DNA of 11,411 nucleotides from assembly GCA_015501075.1 (NCBI GenBank), contig JADNYJ010000849.1, forward strand, positions 1-11,411, written 5' to 3'. A program made the position numbers and the translations under genes. The stretch comes from Gymnopilus junonius. Its lineage: Eukaryota > Basidiomycota > Agaricomycetes > Agaricales > Galerinaceae. Of the stretch, positions 6,579 to 11,411 are shown piece after piece; within the stretch, counting starts at the first letter, position 1, and the number at the start of each line of letters is the position of its first letter. The notes under the pieces are model-generated. The model saw only the letters and a program-made list of their open reading frames with translations. It searched no databases and was not told where the DNA came from.

Positions 6579-9500
6579 ATGAGCCAAGGTAGCTTTGTAC
6601 TCTAATTACCAATATATGTTGCTCAATTGCTTTGGAGATCCTGAAGCCACACAAGATCCCTACTACGAAGAAGGAAATTATGGTGTTGAGGAAGATGAAG
6701 AGGCATACGAAGAAATTACTCAGGAGGATTGTTGGGCTGTAATCTCAAGCTTCTTTGATCAGAAAGGTCTCGTCCGTCAACAATTAGATTCGTTCGACGA
6801 ATTTGTCCAAAATACCATGCAAGAACTCGTCGACGAGAATGCAGAGTTGATTCTAGACCAAGCAGATCAACATACGGGTCATGATGCGGATATGACTCGT
6901 CGGTATGAAATCCAGTTTGGTCAAATCTACCTGTCGCGTCCCACTGTCACGGAAACCGATGGTTCAGTAGTCCCAGTTTTCCCTCAAGAGGCTCGTCTGC
7001 GAAATCTGACATATTCGGCACCTTTATATATTGAGATGAAGAAAAAGGTCTTGATTGGTCGGGAGGATCCAGACGTACCAGGAGAAGTTGCATGGGAACA
7101 GGAGCATGAAGAGAACCCTCAGGACACGACAAAAGTGTGGATTGGTAAAGTACGCGTCACCATTATCGTTTATGAGCATTTTCTTATATCTCAAACAAAG
7201 GTCCCTATCATGTTGCGCTCAACATTTTGCATTCTCCGCGGTCTTCAAGATCAAGACCTTTACGATCTGAACGAATGCCCTTACGATTCTGGAGGATATT
7301 TCATCATCAATGGATCTGAAAAGGTTTTAATTGCTCAGGAACGCATGGCCACAAACCATGTCTATGTCTTTGCGAAGGCCCAACCATCGCCTATCAACTT
7401 TCTTTCAGAAATTCGTAGCGCTGTGGAGAAGGGAGGGAAAACGATCAGCCAATTCCAAGTAAAAATGTTCCACAGAAACCAAGACCGGTCGGTGAGTACT
7501 CTTTAAACTGCTCTTCTTCGAGTTCAGCTAATGCTTTAAACAGACAGGCAACGTTATAAAAGCGACCATTCCGTATATCAAGGTCGACATACCAATTTGG
7601 GTCGTCTTCCGTGCTCTTGGTGTTATTTCCGATCGTGACATCCTGGAACATATTTGCTACGATATGCAGGACTCGCAAATGCTGGAGATGCTGAAGCCAT
7701 GTATCGACGACGGTTTCGTCATTCAAGACCGTGAAGTCGCACTAGACTTTATTGGAAACCGTGGCACAACAACTGGTCTATCGCGAGAACGCCGCATCCG
7801 ATACGCGCAAGAAATCTTGCAGAAGGAAATGCTCCCGCATATCTCAATGCTTGAAGGGTCTGAATCGAAGAAGGCATATTTCCTCGGCTATATGATCCAC
7901 CGTCTTTTGCTTGCGGCCTTGGAACGGCGTGAATTAGATGATCGTGATCACTTTGGGAAGAAGCGTCTTGACCTTGCCGGTCCTTTGCTTGCGAATCTTT
8001 TCCGCATGTTGTTTAGGAAGTTAACGAAAGATGTTTACCGTTATCTTCAGAAGGTTTGTAACTTGACTTCCCACTGTTCTTCCTATCTCACCCTTTACAG
8101 TGCGTTGAGACGCACAAAGAGTTTAACCTTGCTCTGGCTGTCAAACATCAGACTATCACCAATGGTCTCAAGTATTCTTTAGCCACTGGTAATTGGGGTG
8201 ATCAAAAGAAATCCATGTCATCAAAGCAGGAGTGTCCCAAGTGCTTAACCGATATACATATGCTTCGACCTTGTCACACTTGCGACGTTGCAACACGCCC
8301 CTTGGCAGAGAGGGTAAAATTGCGAAGCCCCGTCAACTGCACAACACTCACTGGGGAATGGTGTGCCCCGCGGAAACACCAGAAGGCCAGGCTTGTGGAC
8401 TTGTCAAAAACCTAGCTTTGATGGCCTGCATCTCCGTTGGCTCTTTAGCAGCTCCCGTGATTGAATTTTTGGAAGAGTGGGGTTTGGAATCTCTGGAAGA
8501 AAATGCGCACTCGACGACGCCCACTACAAAAGTCTTCGTGAATGGTGTCTGGTTGGGTGTCCATCGTGACCCAGCCAACCTTTTGAAGACCCTGAAGAGG
8601 TTAAGGAGAAAAAACGATATTAGTGGCGAAGTCTCAGTCGTCCGCGACATCCGAGAGAAAGAGTTAAGAGTTTATACCGATGCTGGCCGAGTCTGCAGAC
8701 CATTATTTATAGTCGAAGACCAACAATTGGTGTTGCAGAAGAAACATATTAGATGGCTTGCGGATGGGATCAACGACGAAGGCGGCGAATTTAAGTGGGA
8801 ACATATGGTCACTGGAGGGATCATAGAGCTTCTGGATGCTGAGGAAGAGGAGACTGTCATGATCTCCATGACCCCAGAAGACCTCGAGAATTCTCGACTT
8901 CAACAAAGCGGTATAGATCCTCACGCCAACGACGGCGAATTTGATCCTGCTGCACGTCTGAAAGCTGGTACTCACGCTCACACCTGGACACATTGTGAGA
9001 TCCATCCCAGTATGATTCTTGGTATCTGCGCCAGCATCATTCCATTCCCTGATCATAATCAGGTAAGCTATGCGGAGTGTTTAGCTTGCTCCTTAACTTA
9101 CAAGTACATTGCAGTCTCCGCGTAACACATATCAATCCGCTATGGGCAAGCAAGCCATGGGCATTTTCCTTACAAATTTCTTAATTCGCATGGATACTAT
9201 GGCGAACATCTTATACTACCCACAGAAGCCCCTCGCCACGACGCGTTCCATGGAATACCTGAAATTCCGAGAATTGCCTGCCGGTCAAAACGCCATCGTC
9301 GCCATTTTGTGTTATAGTGGATATAACCAAGAAGATTCCGTTATCATGAACCAGAGCTCTATCGATCGCGGCCTCTTCCGAAGTATATATTACAGAAGTT
9401 ACATGGACCTTGAGAAGAAGAGTGGAGTCCAGCTGTTAGAAGAGTTCCAGAAGCCAACACGCGAGAACACCCTTCGCCTCAAGCATGGCACATATGACAA

Positions 9501-10663
9501 GCTTGAGGACGATGGCTTCATCGCTCCCGGAACTGGTGTTGCTGGCGAGGATATCATTATCGGCAAGACAGCGCCTATACCTCCGGACAGCGAAGAGCTT
9601 GGTCAGAGGACAAGGACACATACCCGCCGAGATGTTTCTACGCCTTTGAAGAGCACAGAAAGTGGTATTGTTGACCAAGTCCTGATAACGACGAATTCAG
9701 AAGGCCTGAAATTTGTCAAAGTACGGGTGAGGTCAACTCGCATTCCCCAGATCGGCGACAAATTTGCCTCTCGTCATGGTCAAAAGGGTACCATAGGTAT
9801 CACATACCGTCAAGAGGATATGCCTTTTACAAACGAGGGAATTGTCCCTGATATCATCATCAATCCTCATGCAATTCCATCCCGTATGACCATTGGGCAT
9901 TTGGTAGAATGTTTGTTGTCCAAAGTCGCAACTCTCATAGGAAATGAAGGTGATGCGACGCCATTCACTGATCTCACAGTAGAATCAGTTTCCTCTTTCT
10001 TGCGTCAAAAGGGCTATCAGTCTCGTGGCTTGGAGGTCATGTATCATGGACACACGGGTCGCAAACTTCAGGCCCAGGTATACCTTGGGCCCACTTACTA
10101 CCAGCGTCTTAAACACATGGTGGATGACAAGATTCATTCTCGAGCTCGAGGACCGGTGCAAATCTTGACCAGGCAACCTGTTGAAGGTAGGAGTCGTGAC
10201 GGTGGCCTGCGTTTCGGGGAGATGGAGCGTGACTGTATGATATCTCATGGTATTGCGGGATTCTTGAAGGAACGCCTTTTCGAGGCCAGCGATGCTTACC
10301 GCCTTCACGTCTGTGACATGTACGTTTCATGAATTGTATCAGGGTTCGATTGAAAAAACTCATTTATATCTACAGTTGCGGCCTGACTGCTATTGCCAAC
10401 CTTGTAAGACCCTGATAATCTGTGCAGTTGAAGATTTATTGATTTTCTTTCGACAGAAAAAGCAAAGCTTTGAATGTCGTGCTTGCAAAAACAAGACTGC
10501 ATGTTCGCAACTTTACATTCCTTACGCTGCAAAACTACTTTTCCAGGTATGTTTACTTCCAGCTTGGCAGTGAACGTCATTTAATCCCTACTATCAGGAA
10601 TTGCAAAGTATGAACATCGCCGCTCGTTTGTACACAGTATCATCAGGTCGTATAAGAGATTAG
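6579..10663 (+). CDS. RPB2: RNA polymerase II second-largest subunit
   Basis: Nine exons: 6579-6588, 6638-7149, 7201-7491, 7544-8053, 8101-9062, 9115-10319, 10376-10403, 10457-10546 and 10598-10663. All introns are GT-AG, 47-56 nt. The nuclear product forms the catalytic cleft of Pol II with RPB1 and makes mRNA. Landmarks: an acidic N-terminus; [81 protein letters not shown] with acidic residues 835/836 (yeast E836/D837); [15 protein letters not shown] with Lys978 and Lys986; the clamp [18 protein letters not shown]; and a zinc ribbon Cys1162, Cys1165, Cys1180, Cys1183. The total is 1224 aa, as in yeast, if one base is missing: at 8224-8226 the frame slips between TCATCAAA and GCAGGAGTG, inside the invariant [13 protein letters not shown] dead RPB2 is not viable, so this single-base loss is most likely an error. 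The start gives [16 protein letters not shown] after intron 1. Confidence 0.96.
7150..7200 (+). other. Frame-preserving, stop-free intron in RPB2
   Basis: This 51-nt intron (gtacgc ... acaaag) is a multiple of three and has no in-frame stop, so an unspliced transcript would add 17 residues between WIGK and VPIMLRS. RPB2 proteins run [14 protein letters not shown] without the insert, which shows the segment is an intron. Confidence 0.85.
7937..9161 (+). other. RPB2 phylogenetic barcode interval (5F-7cR region)
   Basis: The bases at 7937-7956 fit the widely used fRPB2-5F site (codons for DDRDHFG) and those at 9142-9161 fit the fRPB2-7cR site (MGKQAMG). The segment between them, with introns 8054-8100 and 9063-9114, is the standard fungal RPB2 marker. 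It would place the organism more finely than protein motifs can, and it spans the frame break at 8224-8226. Confidence 0.75.
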
Positions 10664-10735
10664 TTAGTTCACGTAGCAGATGTATTTTGTGGTGTATGAT
10701 ATTATAATTTACACATTATGATCCTCAGTCCAAGT
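10664..10735. other. Convergent 3' region between RPB2 and the Ptm1-like gene
   Basis: Only 72 bases separate the two stop codons, so the 3' untranslated regions must overlap or nearly so. The stretch is AT-rich (attataattt near 10701-10710), which suits polyadenylation on both strands. No exact AATAAA is present. Confidence 0.5.
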
Positions 10736-11411
10736 CTAATGCATGAGGCCTTCACGTTCTCCGTCATCGACTCTGTTATTATCGCCTGAAAGACGTTCCA
10801 CCTTCCGCTTTTTTGCAGAATCCTCGTCTTCATCGTCCTCGTCTCCGATCTCGAACACGCATCATCTGCTGACATTGGCGCACTTGGATTGCCACGTCTA
10901 CCTGCAACAAGTGTCGCGGCGTCATCGTCATCGTCTTCATCGCGGATACGAGACCTGCTTTGGATGGCTTCAAGATCGTAATCTTCAGCGTCTTCTTCAT
11001 CCTGCGCAATTTCGTCTGACATAGCTAATGTAGAAAAAGGCGTAAGATCAGGACCTCAACAAAATTTTCAAGAACAGAAAGACTTATCTTCTGTTATTGG
11101 CACTAGGACGCCACAGGAAAGCGATGAGGACGAAGCCTGTCAAGTATAGAAGGGCCAGCCAGCCATCCAAGAGCCACCAACGAAGACGCCATGTCTTGGC
11201 AGCATAATCTTTGAAAGTTGTGTTAGTGAACAATGTATAAAAAAGAGAGAGGATATTGTAAAGCACCTTCTGCAAGTCTTCCAGAGAATGACATAGAAGA
11301 GACGACGAAAAAGATAGCAATGACCACGACAGTTAGAAGCAGGATGTAGTATAACCTTTCGAACATCTTCAACTTATAGCGCTGCTTCTTGGCTCGCAGA
11401 TGCGCAATTGT
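10736..11411 (-). CDS. Ptm1-like / lung seven-transmembrane (GOST) protein, C-terminal part, frame broken
   Basis: Three exons run leftward: 11411-11267 (continues beyond the window), 11208-11088 and 11024-10736, ending in TAG 10738-10736. The reading covers the last transmembrane segments and cytosolic tail: the basic loop LRAKKQRYKLKMFERLYY, a hydrophobic TM (ILLLTVVVIAIFFVV), then WRLRWWLLDGWLALLYL with a final TM, and FLWRPSANNRR, the signature end of the lung-7TM/GOST domain. The tail MSDEIAQDEEDAEDYDLEA is strongly acidic and ends REGLMH. Family members sit in Golgi and endosomal membranes and act in trafficking. Intron 11209-11266 is GT-AG. The next junction (11025-11087) lacks a GT donor: the sequence is agaagATAAGT where GTAAGT is expected, and the phase does not match. 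A further one-base loss near 10857 (before TTCGAGATCGGAGAC) shifts the tail; past it the frame reads DEDDEDEDSAKKRKVERLSG to the stop. Confidence 0.8.

Noticed and set aside
7150..7200. A 17-residue insertion in RPB2 (continuous open frame)
   Set aside because: The segment has intron ends and interrupts the invariant [11 protein letters not shown] block, so it is intron rather than protein.
8215..8232. Programmed -1 ribosomal frameshifting in RPB2
   Set aside because: A slip at AAG would give the right protein, but there is no slippery heptamer of the X XXY YYZ type and no reason for recoding in RPB2. A lost A in a short A run is simpler.

Overview
The window is nuclear DNA of a filamentous fungus, most likely a basidiomycete of the Agaricomycetes. 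The evidence is the density of short spliceosomal introns (about 47-68 nt, mostly GT-AG) in every recognisable gene and an RPB2 protein that reads like agaricomycete RPB2 almost throughout. No bacterial operon, phage, CRISPR or rRNA/tRNA feature is visible.

Layout from left to right: (1) the last exon of an unrecognised + strand gene (to 155); (2) a 564-bp non-autonomous, MITE-like DNA element (419-982) with perfect 16-bp terminal inverted repeats and 18 copies of a short GTTAG motif; (3) a + strand DHA1-type major facilitator transporter (1149-3226), broken in several places; (4) a convergent - strand, intact, eight-exon ene-reductase of the YqjM-like Old Yellow Enzyme class (4948-3317, 405 aa); (5) a divergent + strand fructosamine/ketosamine-3-kinase-like gene (5063-6220) with three frame breaks, sharing a 114-bp promoter with the ene-reductase that contains a perfect TGACGTCA palindrome; (6) the complete nine-exon gene for RNA polymerase II subunit 2, RPB2 (6579-10663, about 1224 aa), with one frame break; (7) the convergent 3' part of a - strand Ptm1/lung-seven-transmembrane (GOST) Golgi membrane protein (from 11411 to 10736), also with a frame break.

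The most consequential observation is that four unrelated genes, including essential RPB2, carry frame breaks that are all explained by the loss of a single base, usually beside a short homopolymer. No inserted base and no clear nonsense codon is needed. This looks more like consensus sequencing error than gene death, at least for RPB2, the kinase and the Ptm1-like gene. The transporter has extra damage (a missing splice donor, a clustered pair of breaks, two GC donors) and may be truly decaying.

Functionally, RPB2 and the Ptm1-like gene are housekeeping. The ene-reductase (reduces reactive unsaturated carbonyls) and the fructosamine-3-kinase-like gene (protein deglycation) share a promoter, which suggests a carbonyl-damage pair; the adjacent drug-type exporter may or may not belong with them. 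I did not find a clearly new biological system. The best candidates for a second look are the MITE-like element, the divergent carbonyl-repair pair and the pattern of single-base losses.
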